A DNA stretch of 35,343 nucleotides from Bacteroidales bacterium (GTDB lineage Bacteria > Bacteroidota > Bacteroidia > Bacteroidales > JAIPAP01). The stretch is from the NCBI GenBank assembly GCA_021740045.1, contig JAIPAP010000041.1:1-35343 (forward strand), in the 5' to 3' direction. Below, piece after piece: positions 1-8,193 of the stretch. Under the pieces are notes generated by a model. That model was not told the origin of the DNA. It worked only from the letters and a program-made list of their open reading frames with translations, and ran no database searches. Within the stretch, counting starts at the first letter, position 1. Each line of letters starts with the position of its first letter. The position numbers and the translations under genes are program-made.

Positions 1-41
1 TTTTTCTGTGTACCCATGATAGTTAGTTTTTAACAAAGTTA
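1..41 (-). promoter_or_regulatory. Possible promoter and first codons of a gene leaving the window
   Basis: On the minus strand a TAACTTTG box (34-41) matches the Bacteroidota -7 consensus TAnnTTTG. About 16 bases further on an ATG (15-17) opens a frame reading M-G-T-Q-K before the window ends. No convincing -33 TTG is visible at the right distance. The call is tentative because only five codons can be seen. Confidence 0.25.
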
Positions 42-102
42 ACAGTAAATCCAGAATTCCTTATATACTATATTGAATACAAATGTTCATTTGAATAAAT
101 CA

Positions 103-135
103 AAAAACCACCCAACATTTAGCTGAATGGTTTTT
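103..135. terminator. Hairpin, possible bidirectional terminator
   Basis: AAAAACCA (103-110) pairs with TGGTTTTT (128-135), and an inner CATT/AATG pairing is also possible. A-rich and T-rich flanks give a T-run on either strand. It lies downstream of the leftward four-gene run that ends at 244 and would suit as its terminator. The stem is AT-rich, so confidence is moderate. Confidence 0.35.
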
Positions 136-158
136 ATTCCGCACGGAGTAGTCTTCCT

Positions 159-241
159 CTCTATACTTTGCACTCCACTCTTCGAACTCTGCGCTCTTGG
201 CCCTTGCTCTATGCTCTATGCTCTACGCTCTTCGCTCCCCG
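159..241. repeat. Degenerate 7-base tandem array (CTCnnnn)
   Basis: Twelve successive units, seven bases long except for one six-base unit, mostly begin with CTC, CTT or CCC. Examples are CTCTATA, CTTTGCA, CTCTGCG, CTCTATG (twice), CTCTACG, CTCTTCG and CTCCCCG. The array starts two bases beyond the stop codon of the DUF1338 gene. It is one of several arrays in this window that share the 7-base period but not the sequence. Confidence 0.7.
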
Positions 242-243
242 GT

Positions 244-1056
244 CTACTTCTTATAATAGTCCGTGCTTTCAAAGATCTTATTCGCCGATTTGGCGATAAA
301 GCCGGAGAACAATTCGCCGTCGGCATCCTGGTAGCGACGGGCAAACTCATAATAGCACGAAGGGATTTGTTTGGTACCTTCCTCAAAGTCCACATCGATG
401 AGAGGCGCTTTAATACTGCTCTGTTCCAGCAACTGATCGGGTGAGCCTTTCACTTCACCGCCGGCATCATTGATCAAAAAGCCGTTTTTCTTCAAAAAGG
501 CATTCACATCTTCAACCGACTGGAAGTTTTTGAGGTGATTCACGCTAACCGTAAAGTGGTTGGCCCGAAAACCGTAAACATACAACCATGCGGCGTATTC
601 GGATTCTTCACGCAGCTTTTCATACACTTTGTAGGAGGGAAGCCCCCACAAATTGCCCTGGTAGATTAGTTCATCCGATTCATAAGTTTGCCGGGGGATG
701 AGGTCGAGTTTTTCTTTTACCGTGTTTTGCAGGAATTCGCTAAAATCGCTGGTGATAAGCTGGCTGATAAAAACCCGCGGGGCGAATTTATCCACTTTAT
801 GTTCGAAATGCTGGGCAAAAAGATGTTTTTCCTCAAAATTGTATTCGCCTTTTAACACATAACCGGCATCGAGTAATGGCTTTACCAAACGGTCGATGTT
901 TACGCGCTCATCGTCGAAAGTGCGGAAAGCGATGTGATCGTTTACCACGTCTTCACCTTCCTGCACAAAAAGATCGTAAACCCTTTTAGCATCAGGGGTG
1001 AGGGTTGTATAATCCTTCCATAACCGGTCAAAAATTATTTTTCCTTTTGCATTCAT
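244..1056 (-). CDS. DUF1338 family protein (HglS-like 2-oxoadipate dioxygenase/decarboxylase family)
   Basis: This 270-residue soluble protein has the marks of DUF1338. His41 and Arg45 lie in NDHIAFRT, a second His is His167 in RANHFTVSV, and Glu237 in CYYEFARRY is a likely third metal ligand. In the characterised relative HglS, a His-His-Glu triad binds iron and the enzyme converts 2-oxoadipate to D-2-hydroxyglutarate in lysine breakdown. The family is read from motifs; the substrate here is not known. It is the last gene of a leftward run, 21 bases after the lipoate ligase stop. No signal peptide is present. No lysine-pathway partner is nearby, so a role in another 2-oxoacid pathway is possible. 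Confidence 0.85.
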   Translation of the reverse strand: MNAKGKIIFDRLWKDYTTLTPDAKRVYDLFVQEGEDVVNDHIAFRTFDDERVNIDRLVKPLLDAGYVLKGEYNFEEKHLFAQHFEHKVDKFAPRVFISQLITSDFSEFLQNTVKEKLDLIPRQTYESDELIYQGNLWGLPSYKVYEKLREESEYAAWLYVYGFRANHFTVSVNHLKNFQSVEDVNAFLKKNGFLINDAGGEVKGSPDQLLEQSSIKAPLIDVDFEEGTKQIPSCYYEFARRYQDADGELFSGFIAKSANKIFESTDYYKK

Positions 1057-1077
1057 ACGTTTATTGGTTTTATGATT

Positions 1078-2082
1078 TTAGAAAAATGCTTGTATTAACT
1101 CGTCCGTCGTAATATTGTGAAAGTAATCCTCGATGCGGAACCGTCCCAAGCGCTCACGGATGTTTTGCTCCTCATGCGGGCAGTCGGTCAGGGCGGCTTC
1201 GATGTCTTCAATATCGCGAATATTGAAAAAGTCGCCGTAAATTTTTGCATCACGAATCACTCCCTTTTTTATAACACCCTTTTGGACGTCAAGGTTTACT
1301 TCCAGATGCCCGCCATTGGTTTTAATCTTTTTGGTAAAGTTGTAATTGGGTGAATAACCGAAGTTCCAATTCCAGGTACCGTATTTTTTATCCACCAAAT
1401 CCTGAATGTTCTTTTCGTCTTCCTGGCTAAGGGTGATGATCCGGGCATCGTTATATTTGTCGCGCATGTATTTGTTGATCTTATCCATGAATTCTTCAAT
1501 ATCCATGGGCTTTTCAAGGTGCTCGCTGATGTTGGTCACACGGCTGCGCACTGATTTTACGGCTTTATCCTTGAATTTGCTTTCATCCACCTTTAAGGCA
1601 TTGCTCAAGTCGGTCATCACTGCCTGGAAAAGCAGCGTACCATGGTGCAGGACCTTATTTTTGAAAACATGTTCGGCATTGCCCGAGAATTTTTTCCCGT
1701 CGATGGTCAGGTCATTCCGGCCTTCGAATTTGGCATTGATATTCAGCGTTTGGAGGAACTCCAGGATGGGCTCGGTGAATTTGTGGAAGTCCACCAGGTT
1801 TTCCTCCTGTCCTTTTTCGGCCTTTTTGATAAAGGTGAAATTGATGTTGCCCAGGTCGTGAAAAACGGCACCACCACCGGAAAGGCGCCTCACCACATCG
1901 ATGTTGTTTTGCTTCACATAATCGAGGTTGATCTCGGCCATAGCATTCTGGTGCTTCCCAATGATGATGGAAGGTGCATTACGCCACAGCATGAAGCAAT
2001 CCTCGTTAAAGTGGTTCATTACATATTCCTCGGTAGCCAGGTTGAAGTAAGGGTTCGTTTTATGTCGCTCAATGATCAGCAT
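1078..2082 (-). CDS. lplA: Lipoate--protein ligase
   Basis: This enzyme of 334 residues belongs to the LplA family. It activates free lipoate with ATP and attaches it to a lysine of the E2 subunits of 2-oxoacid dehydrogenases or of GcvH. The signature RRLSGGGAVFHDLGN is at residues 65-79, and the DGKKFSGNA segment near residue 130 carries the expected substrate-contacting lysine. The C-terminal third fits the LplA accessory domain, so the length is that of a complete ligase. It lies between the flavoprotein (59-base gap) and the DUF1338 gene, probably in one transcript. LipM-type octanoyltransferases share the fold, but the length and SGGGAVFHD motif favour the ligase. Confidence 0.92.
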   Translation of the reverse strand: MLIIERHKTNPYFNLATEEYVMNHFNEDCFMLWRNAPSIIIGKHQNAMAEINLDYVKQNNIDVVRRLSGGGAVFHDLGNINFTFIKKAEKGQEENLVDFHKFTEPILEFLQTLNINAKFEGRNDLTIDGKKFSGNAEHVFKNKVLHHGTLLFQAVMTDLSNALKVDESKFKDKAVKSVRSRVTNISEHLEKPMDIEEFMDKINKYMRDKYNDARIITLSQEDEKNIQDLVDKKYGTWNWNFGYSPNYNFTKKIKTNGGHLEVNLDVQKGVIKKGVIRDAKIYGDFFNIRDIEDIEAALTDCPHEEQNIRERLGRFRIEDYFHNITTDELIQAFF

Positions 2083-2141
2083 GAGGTTTTCTTGTTTTAA
2101 TTTTAACTAACCCAATATAACAACTATCTAATCATTTGGTT

Positions 2142-3383
2142 TCACACATAGATCTCCTTCTCCACCTTTTGCAAATCAATATTCTCATTTTCAATTTTTT
2201 CGGCATCGAGCAGGGTTTCATGCCTGATCCAGTAACGGGCTTGTTCACGTTCCTTTTCGGGACGGGTGCTCATGATGAAAGCAGCTACTAATTTGTCGCG
2301 GCTGAAATACCAAACGCCAAATTCGCCTTCATCCATTTTTCCACGAATGAAATGGCTATCGGCATCGGTATTATCGCCTATAAAATCATAGGACAGGTCG
2401 AAAATATCGGAGAAAAAGGCCGGTAAACGGTCATATTCCTCGCGTAATCCAATCATGGAGCGGGCAGCTATTTTTCCTTGCTCTACTGCATTTTCCCAGT
2501 GCTGATGCATGCGGCTTTTGCCGAAGACCATATCGGGGAATTGAGCTACATCACCGGCAGCAAATACATTACTGATGTTGGTTTGGCAAAATTCATCCGT
2601 AACAATGCCTTCTTCGATCTCCAGGGGTGTATCATTGAACAATGCCGTATTAGGCCTAATGCCTATTGCAACAATAAGCATATCGGCTTTAAGGTGTTCA
2701 CCGGTGGCCAGGCTAACTCCTTCCAGCACTTCTTCCCCATTTGTATTAACCAGGTCGTTTTTTGGATAAAGCTTTACACCCCGCTCTTTGTAATATGATT
2801 CCAAATAGCGCGAGGCCTCGGCGGGAATCAGTTGTTGAAGCATCCTTTCTTCGGGGAAAACCAGTGCAACATTAACATCCAATTGCCTGAGGGAGGCGGC
2901 AACCTCAGTGCCAATAAAACCGCCGCCCATGATCACCACATTGTGGGCTGCTTTTGCCGCTTTTCTTATTTCGTCGGCATCATCGGCTTTTCGCAGGTAA
3001 AAGATGCCGGGTAATTCATTTCCGGGCTTATTCAGCGTGTTAACGCTTCCACCGGTGGCGATCAGGAGATTGTCATAGGTGAATTCCCGTTTATTGAGCA
3101 TGGTTACCCTTTTGTTATCAAAATCAACCGATCTGGCGATTGACTTCATATGCAACTCAATGTCATGCCTCTTGTAGAATTCCTTTTCATTCACCAGCAT
3201 GGATCGCCGCTCCGTTTCTCCCCTTAAATAATCTTTGGAAATGGGCGGACGATCCATAGGTGGCATATTTTCAGCCGAAATAATCCCGATTTTGCTACCC
3301 TTTATCCCTTGTTCGATCAGTTCCTGTGCCGCATATCCGGCGGTGGTGCCGCCACCCAGTATGAGGTATTCAAATCTTTTCAT
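2142..3383 (-). CDS. FAD-dependent NAD(P)H oxidoreductase, ferredoxin-reductase-like
   Basis: This 413-residue pyridine-nucleotide disulphide oxidoreductase-fold protein starts with the FAD dinucleotide motif LILGGGTTAG and continues with MDRPPISKDYLRGE, typical of BphA4/AIF-type reductases. The NAD(P)H-binding motif VVIMGGGFIGTEVAASL is near residue 150, and the second FAD motif VFAAGDVAQF is near residue 280. The C-terminal part resembles the reductase dimer domain. No redox CxxC pair is seen, which speaks against thioredoxin- or glutathione-reductase activity. It probably passes electrons from NAD(P)H to a ferredoxin, rubredoxin or small acceptor. The acceptor is not identifiable from the neighbours. 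It sits 30 bases after the baeRF gene. Confidence 0.85.
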   Translation of the reverse strand: MKRFEYLILGGGTTAGYAAQELIEQGIKGSKIGIISAENMPPMDRPPISKDYLRGETERRSMLVNEKEFYKRHDIELHMKSIARSVDFDNKRVTMLNKREFTYDNLLIATGGSVNTLNKPGNELPGIFYLRKADDADEIRKAAKAAHNVVIMGGGFIGTEVAASLRQLDVNVALVFPEERMLQQLIPAEASRYLESYYKERGVKLYPKNDLVNTNGEEVLEGVSLATGEHLKADMLIVAIGIRPNTALFNDTPLEIEEGIVTDEFCQTNISNVFAAGDVAQFPDMVFGKSRMHQHWENAVEQGKIAARSMIGLREEYDRLPAFFSDIFDLSYDFIGDNTDADSHFIRGKMDEGEFGVWYFSRDKLVAAFIMSTRPEKEREQARYWIRHETLLDAEKIENENIDLQKVEKEIYV

Positions 3384-3413
3384 TTCAATTCAATCTATGT
3401 TTCCAAGCCATGA

Positions 3414-4565
3414 TCAATACCTGAATATAGCTGTTATTTCGCAGCTTTCATCGGGCATATCCTGCTCTTTAGTTATAAATACATTTCCGCTGTTCAGCAT
3501 GGTTTCAATAGTTGCCAGGTTGTAAAGGCACGAATTATTTTTATTTTTCTCATCCTCAACGATCACCTTGCGGGTTTCATGATCATATAATCCGTATAAA
3601 TGGGTGCCTTGTTTAATAAACAGGCTGCCTACGCGTCCATCAACCGAATAGGGAATGATCTCTTCAAGGTCGCACGAGGCTTTGTTTACCTTAATGGCTT
3701 CTTCGAACAAGCGGTGTTTATCATCTATTTCCTTTTTGAAATATTTTTCTAACCTGCTGATGGCTTCCCGGTGCAATCTATCTGCATTGCTTTCATCAGG
3801 ATTACCCGGAATAAAATCATCATAAAGATGTTTATAAGCTGTTACATCCTTAAAATAGCCATAGAGGTAATCCACAGCAGCAACAATAAGCGGAGCCTTT
3901 TTGTCATGAAGTATTTTCATCAGGCCTTTATCGACATGCTGCAGGAATTTTTCCACCTCGGTTTTATAATCATCTTTGCCGGAGCCTTGCCCGTGGTAAA
4001 TGCCTTTTCCCTGTCCATCCTGACCGCTGCGGAATTGCGGTGATTTTTGCCGGAAATCGGTACCCACCACTTCTTCTATGCGCTCAGGAACAAACTCTTC
4101 AACATCGAGCTTTTGCATTTTATAGGTATTGGCTTCGTAAAGGCTCACGTTTTTTTGGCTTAATGCCAGCACATAAAAGTTTTTATCATAAATGAATAGC
4201 GGGATCAATGGTTTAAGGTAGAAATGATCGGCTACATAGGTGTATTCATCGAAGGTAATGGGAGCGCGGTAATATTCCAAACCTTTTCCGGGGGCCAGGA
4301 ATAAGGCCAAACCGTTTAGCTGGTTATTCCAGAAATTGGTTTCTTCCAAAAGCTCATAGATGGGTTTAATATATTGATCCACTTCATTTTCTTTCATCTG
4401 GTAGTCGAGCAAAGTTTGCTTTATTTCCTTCACCTTGTTCTTGAGCATCAATTTGTCAAGTTTCTCGTTTACCTCAACACCGGCACGATGTGTTGGCATA
4501 TAGATCGATACACTGTGCGGCTGGTGGATCTTGGCTAATGCTTCAAATCGATCTCTTGTTATCAT
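3414..4565 (-). CDS. Bacterial archaeo-eukaryotic release factor (baeRF) family protein
   Basis: The preferred start gives 383 residues beginning MITRDRFEALAKIHQP. A GGAG seven bases upstream of this ATG (4563-4565) decides the start, although the frame is open 13 codons further back. The N-terminal SVSIYMPTHRAG segment, the HGQGSGKDD motif, the VDKGL motif and the VDYLYGYFKDVTAYKHL stretch resemble baeRF proteins. These are bacterial relatives of eRF1/Pelota domains with a proposed but unproven role in ribosome rescue or RNA surveillance. The exact subfamily was not determined, and no GGQ motif is present. It is the first gene of the leftward run shared with the flavoprotein, lplA and DUF1338 genes. 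Confidence 0.75.
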   Translation of the reverse strand: MITRDRFEALAKIHQPHSVSIYMPTHRAGVEVNEKLDKLMLKNKVKEIKQTLLDYQMKENEVDQYIKPIYELLEETNFWNNQLNGLALFLAPGKGLEYYRAPITFDEYTYVADHFYLKPLIPLFIYDKNFYVLALSQKNVSLYEANTYKMQKLDVEEFVPERIEEVVGTDFRQKSPQFRSGQDGQGKGIYHGQGSGKDDYKTEVEKFLQHVDKGLMKILHDKKAPLIVAAVDYLYGYFKDVTAYKHLYDDFIPGNPDESNADRLHREAISRLEKYFKKEIDDKHRLFEEAIKVNKASCDLEEIIPYSVDGRVGSLFIKQGTHLYGLYDHETRKVIVEDEKNKNNSCLYNLATIETMLNSGNVFITKEQDMPDESCEITAIFRY

Positions 4566-4746
4566 GCAAAACTCCTTTTTTGGTTCTACCCTGAACCATG
4601 GCAAAAAGAATGTGCCAAAATTGTACAGCTCAAAAGGCTTTCATGATCAAATCAATACTGAGGAATTACATTATTGAAAGGGGTGAAAAATCTACACCTG
4701 TTGAGTAGTTAGATACCCTTGATCGAGTAAGCAATTCAAGTAATTC

Positions 4747-4777
4747 TTGGTAATTACCCGGATTTTCTGCATCTTTG
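4747..4777 (+). promoter_or_regulatory. Probable promoter of the CLC gene
   Basis: TTG at 4747-4749 is followed after 20 bases by CATCTTTG (4770-4777), one mismatch from the Bacteroidota -7 box TAnnTTTG. The box ends 21 bases before the CLC start codon, leaving a leader of about 15 bases. This is consensus matching only. Confidence 0.45.
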
Positions 4778-4798
4778 ATCTAAAACATCAGTTAGGAT

Positions 4799-6508
4799 AT
4801 GAGAAGAACTTTTCTCCGGCCGGTTTTTACAAACTATACTTTGCAGGTACTTTTTTTGGCTGCCGGGGTGGGGGTTTTATCAGGATTTATTGCCATAGGA
4901 TTTCGCTATTTGCTTTTTTTCATTCAAAACGTATTTTTTTATCAGAACCTGTCAGTACTTGAGGTTTCGCCTATTCATCATGGCCTGGATGATTATGTAT
5001 TTATTGTTCCGGCAGCCGGCGGCCTTATTGTGGGTTTGATCACCTACTTTATTGCCAATGAGGCTAAAGGCCACGGGGTGCCCGAGGTAATGGAGGCCGT
5101 TGCTGTGAAAGGTGGAAAAATGAGGCCCCGCACGGTGATCTTTAAAGCACTGGCTTCGGCAGTTTCAATAGGAAGCGGAGGGTCCATAGGCCGGGAAGGC
5201 CCGATTGTTCAGATTGGTTCGGCATTTGGTTCTACCATAGCCCAGTGGCTGCAGCTCGATCAGTATAAGATTAAAGTGTTGTTGGGGTGCGGTGCCGCCG
5301 GAGGAATAGCGGCTACTTTTAATACCCCCATCGCCGGGATCATCTTTGCCCTTGAAATTATACTCCTCGAGTTGAAATCGCGCTCTTTTATGGCGCTGGT
5401 GATCTCTTCGTTCTTTGCCACTTCCATATCGCGTTTGTTCCTGGGGACTACCCCGGCCTTTCCGGTTCCATCCTATGAATTTGTGTCCCTTTATGAGACT
5501 ATTCTTTATCTGGTTCTGGGGGTATTGGCAGGCTTCACCGGCTTGTTACTCATAAGATCATTATACAAAACCGAAGACCTGTTTGACAAAATTCCGATCC
5601 CTGACTACTTAAAACCTGCCCTGGGTGGACTTTTGGTAGGACTTATCGGTATGCACTTACCGCAAGTGTTTGGTGTTGGTTATGATACCATTGAAAAGAT
5701 GCTCAATCAGGATATGCTCCTCCAAACTACCTTGTTGCTGCTGATCTTTAAATTTCTGGCTTTTATACTCACCATCGGTTCGGGTGCATCGGGTGGCATC
5801 TTTTCTCCCTCGCTATTTATAGGAGCTGCCCTGGGTGCTACCTTCGGGTGGGTGGCTAATTATGCTTTTCCTGGAATAACGGCGCCGGCCGGAGCTTATG
5901 CATTGGTGGGCATGGCAGCGGTGTTTGCAGCTTCTTCGAGGGCCACATTTACAGCCATTATCATCATTTTCGAACTTACACTTGACTATAAAATTATTCT
6001 TCCCCTGATGTTTGCCTGCGTTATCGCTGATCTTATCACCTGGTCACTCTCACAAGATACCATATATACCAAAAAGCTCTCGAAACGGGGTATCTTTATA
6101 TCGCACGACATGGAAACCAATAAGCTGGAGGCTAAACGGGTGAGAGAAATATTCCACCGGCAGCAAGGTTTTTTGAAAACACTGTCCATTGAAAAACTTC
6201 AGAATCAACTACTTAAAAGTAATGTTTATTCGGCTTGCGTAGTTGATGAAAACGATACCTTGGTGGGGGTGGTAACGGTAAAAAATGTTGAACGCACGCT
6301 GGAAGCAGGTGGACAAGTGGGAGATATTGTGAATGAAGATATTGAGGAAGGCTATCCCGATGAGCCCCTGAGCGAAGCACTTTATAAAATGTCGAAAAAC
6401 AACCTGGAAATGTTGCCTGTGGTATCGAGAACCACCAGAAAGCTACTTGGTTATGTTACCCGGGCCGATATATTGCATGCATTTAAATCGGAGATAGCGC
6501 GGGCATAG
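4799..6508 (+). CDS. CLC-family chloride channel/transporter with two CBS domains
   Basis: This 569-residue membrane protein has the CLC filter motifs. GHGVPEV is at 91-97, GSGGSIGREGP at 125-135 carries the gating glutamate Glu133 (equivalent to E148 of E. coli ClC), and GASGGIFSPSL is near residue 330. About ten to twelve hydrophobic helices fill residues 13-415. A soluble tail from about 445 to 569 forms a CBS pair, the usual nucleotide-sensing regulatory module. In AATFNTPIAGIIFALEII the position of the internal proton glutamate (E203 in E. coli) is Ile187, as in channel-type members. This suggests passive anion flow, although some exchangers also lack that residue. It converges on the MFS gene, with no clear terminator between them. 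Confidence 0.93.
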   Translation: MRRTFLRPVFTNYTLQVLFLAAGVGVLSGFIAIGFRYLLFFIQNVFFYQNLSVLEVSPIHHGLDDYVFIVPAAGGLIVGLITYFIANEAKGHGVPEVMEAVAVKGGKMRPRTVIFKALASAVSIGSGGSIGREGPIVQIGSAFGSTIAQWLQLDQYKIKVLLGCGAAGGIAATFNTPIAGIIFALEIILLELKSRSFMALVISSFFATSISRLFLGTTPAFPVPSYEFVSLYETILYLVLGVLAGFTGLLLIRSLYKTEDLFDKIPIPDYLKPALGGLLVGLIGMHLPQVFGVGYDTIEKMLNQDMLLQTTLLLLIFKFLAFILTIGSGASGGIFSPSLFIGAALGATFGWVANYAFPGITAPAGAYALVGMAAVFAASSRATFTAIIIIFELTLDYKIILPLMFACVIADLITWSLSQDTIYTKKLSKRGIFISHDMETNKLEAKRVREIFHRQQGFLKTLSIEKLQNQLLKSNVYSACVVDENDTLVGVVTVKNVERTLEAGGQVGDIVNEDIEEGYPDEPLSEALYKMSKNNLEMLPVVSRTTRKLLGYVTRADILHAFKSEIARA

Positions 6509-6564
6509 CTTGATAGTACTACATAAAAAGATTGAAAAAAGCAAGTCTTTAAAACAGTTTGTTT

Positions 6565-7854
6565 CTAGTTCTTGCTGCGTTTGCGATCATTGTTTAGCGA
6601 GCCTTTTTCCTTTAAATAAAACAAGGGCGACAGCATTAAAGCAATCCCCGGAACAATCATCAAAGCATAGCCGACGCCCCATTGATCGGCAAAGAAGCCT
6701 AATAGCAAGGCAAAGATGGCGGCATAAAAGGATTTGATTTGTGATTCGGCCGAAAGGGCGGTGGCCAGAATATTTTGCTCAAAAAGATCGGAAACGTAGC
6801 TGATCCCCATAGGCTTGCGGGCGTTTTCGACAAGATATACCAACACAAACAGGATAATGGATAACCAAAAGATCTCTATTTGATAAAATACACCGGTAAG
6901 CATGCCAATGATCAGGCCGCTTAAAATGGTTATATTAAGCGGATTGCGTAAATTGTTAAAACGATTGGCAATATATCCCGACCGCCTGGAAGAATAGGAG
7001 GTCATCAAATAAATGATAAAATACATGATGCCCACCAGCAGTGCCGACCGCTCTCTGCCTTGCAAGCCCAGAAAAAAGGGTGTGGAGAGGGCAAATGTTT
7101 GCAAAACAGGCTGCAGGTAATCTTTTACGGCTTTATGAAATCCACTGAAAACCGAAAGGTTGCTGATGGACTGGAGTATACGCGGTGTTTTAAAAGAATA
7201 GATAAATTCCCCGATCACTTTTTTAAATGTTCCCTTGATTTCTTTCCTGCTAATCGCACGGGTAGAACCGTCGAGCGCTTTGGGATAGCTCATCATTAAC
7301 AAAAGATCCAAAACGTAAGGGATTACCGTAAACAGGAAAATGGACTGATAGCTTCCCCTGTAAAACACGATCCCGGCTGCCAGCAGTGAAGAGATGGCTG
7401 AGCCCAGTTGCGAACAGGAGCGTGTTCCTCCGTAATAATATACCTTTTGATCCTGCCAGCCCTTTATCTTCAGGTATTCGAAAATCATAGCCTTATGGGT
7501 TCCCGTGCGAAAGGCATCACCGAAGGAAAATACCAGCATTGCCACCACAAACATCCAGTAAGTTTCCGAAAAGTAAAAGATCAAAAACGATATAATGTAA
7601 AAGCTAAAGGAAGTGATCATGGTTTTGCGGCGTCCTAAAGCATCGGCCAGGATGCCGGCCGGGATCTCCAGAATATTTCGAACGATCTCCCGTATGGCAT
7701 ACAAGGTTCCTATCTGAAGGTAGGACATGCCTTTTTCAAGGAAAAACAAAATCAGAAACGGGTCGAAAAAACGCAAATTTTTCAAAAATCCATACAAGCA
7801 GAATTTATAATACTGCAGGTTCTTTTCGAAAGTGGGTTCCCGATTGTGCACCAT
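6565..7854 (-). CDS. Major facilitator superfamily transporter
   Basis: The protein is about 429 residues from the preferred ATG (MVHNREPTFEKN), with an in-frame ATG 14 codons upstream at 7896 as an alternative. The inner start is chosen because the extension is short, charged and not membrane-like, and because AAGAGATC precedes it. About twelve hydrophobic helices are visible, with a loop resembling the MFS A-motif after helix 2 (ILADALGRRKTM) and a similar position in the second half (FADQWG). The family moves small molecules across the inner membrane by symport or antiport. The substrate cannot be told from sequence, and the neighbours (CLC, REP-like repeats) do not help. Confidence 0.82.
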   Translation of the reverse strand: MVHNREPTFEKNLQYYKFCLYGFLKNLRFFDPFLILFFLEKGMSYLQIGTLYAIREIVRNILEIPAGILADALGRRKTMITSFSFYIISFLIFYFSETYWMFVVAMLVFSFGDAFRTGTHKAMIFEYLKIKGWQDQKVYYYGGTRSCSQLGSAISSLLAAGIVFYRGSYQSIFLFTVIPYVLDLLLMMSYPKALDGSTRAISRKEIKGTFKKVIGEFIYSFKTPRILQSISNLSVFSGFHKAVKDYLQPVLQTFALSTPFFLGLQGRERSALLVGIMYFIIYLMTSYSSRRSGYIANRFNNLRNPLNITILSGLIIGMLTGVFYQIEIFWLSIILFVLVYLVENARKPMGISYVSDLFEQNILATALSAESQIKSFYAAIFALLLGFFADQWGVGYALMIVPGIALMLSPLFYLKEKGSLNNDRKRSKN

Positions 7855-8106
7855 GATCTCTTGTTTTGATTCATGGCTTACGAAGATAAAGATCATTTAG
7901 CGAAAAACCCACAAATCTTGAACTTGTTATCTGCGTTTGTTCGCTAATGAAGGCTAATTACCCGCTAATTTCAGTACTCCTGATTTGTCATAAACAACAA
8001 TGACTCTTTTCTATCGGGACTACAGTGTATAGTTTCATAAGGATTCCAACCCTTCTCCTGGCCTAAAGGCGTAGGACTCGGGTTTGAAACCCTATAACGG
8101 GTTCAG

Positions 8107-8170
8107 GGCGCGGATTACAAATCCGCGCCAGCCAAAGGGTCAATGATGCGGATTACAAATCCGTGCCAGC
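8107..8170. repeat. Pair of REP-like palindromic repeats
   Basis: Two 23-base direct repeats (8110-8132 and 8148-8170) each hold a dyad. The first has perfect 10-base arms GGCGCGGATT / AATCCGCGCC around loop ACA (8107-8129). The second has the arms GCGGATT / AATCCGT around the same loop. Both end in GCCAGC. A further dyad (GGGTT/AACCC, 8080-8092) lies just upstream. They occupy the 339-base gap between the MFS and helicase genes, which otherwise shows nothing recognisable. This layout resembles REP/BIME elements; no REP-associated transposase is in the window. Confidence 0.7.
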
Positions 8171-8193
8171 TAAGATTGAATGAGATGTTGAGA

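Noticed and set aside
1406-2100. Two plus-strand frames of about 150 codons opposite lplA
   Set aside because: The minus-strand frame carries the full lipoate-ligase motifs; the plus frames are its antisense shadows.
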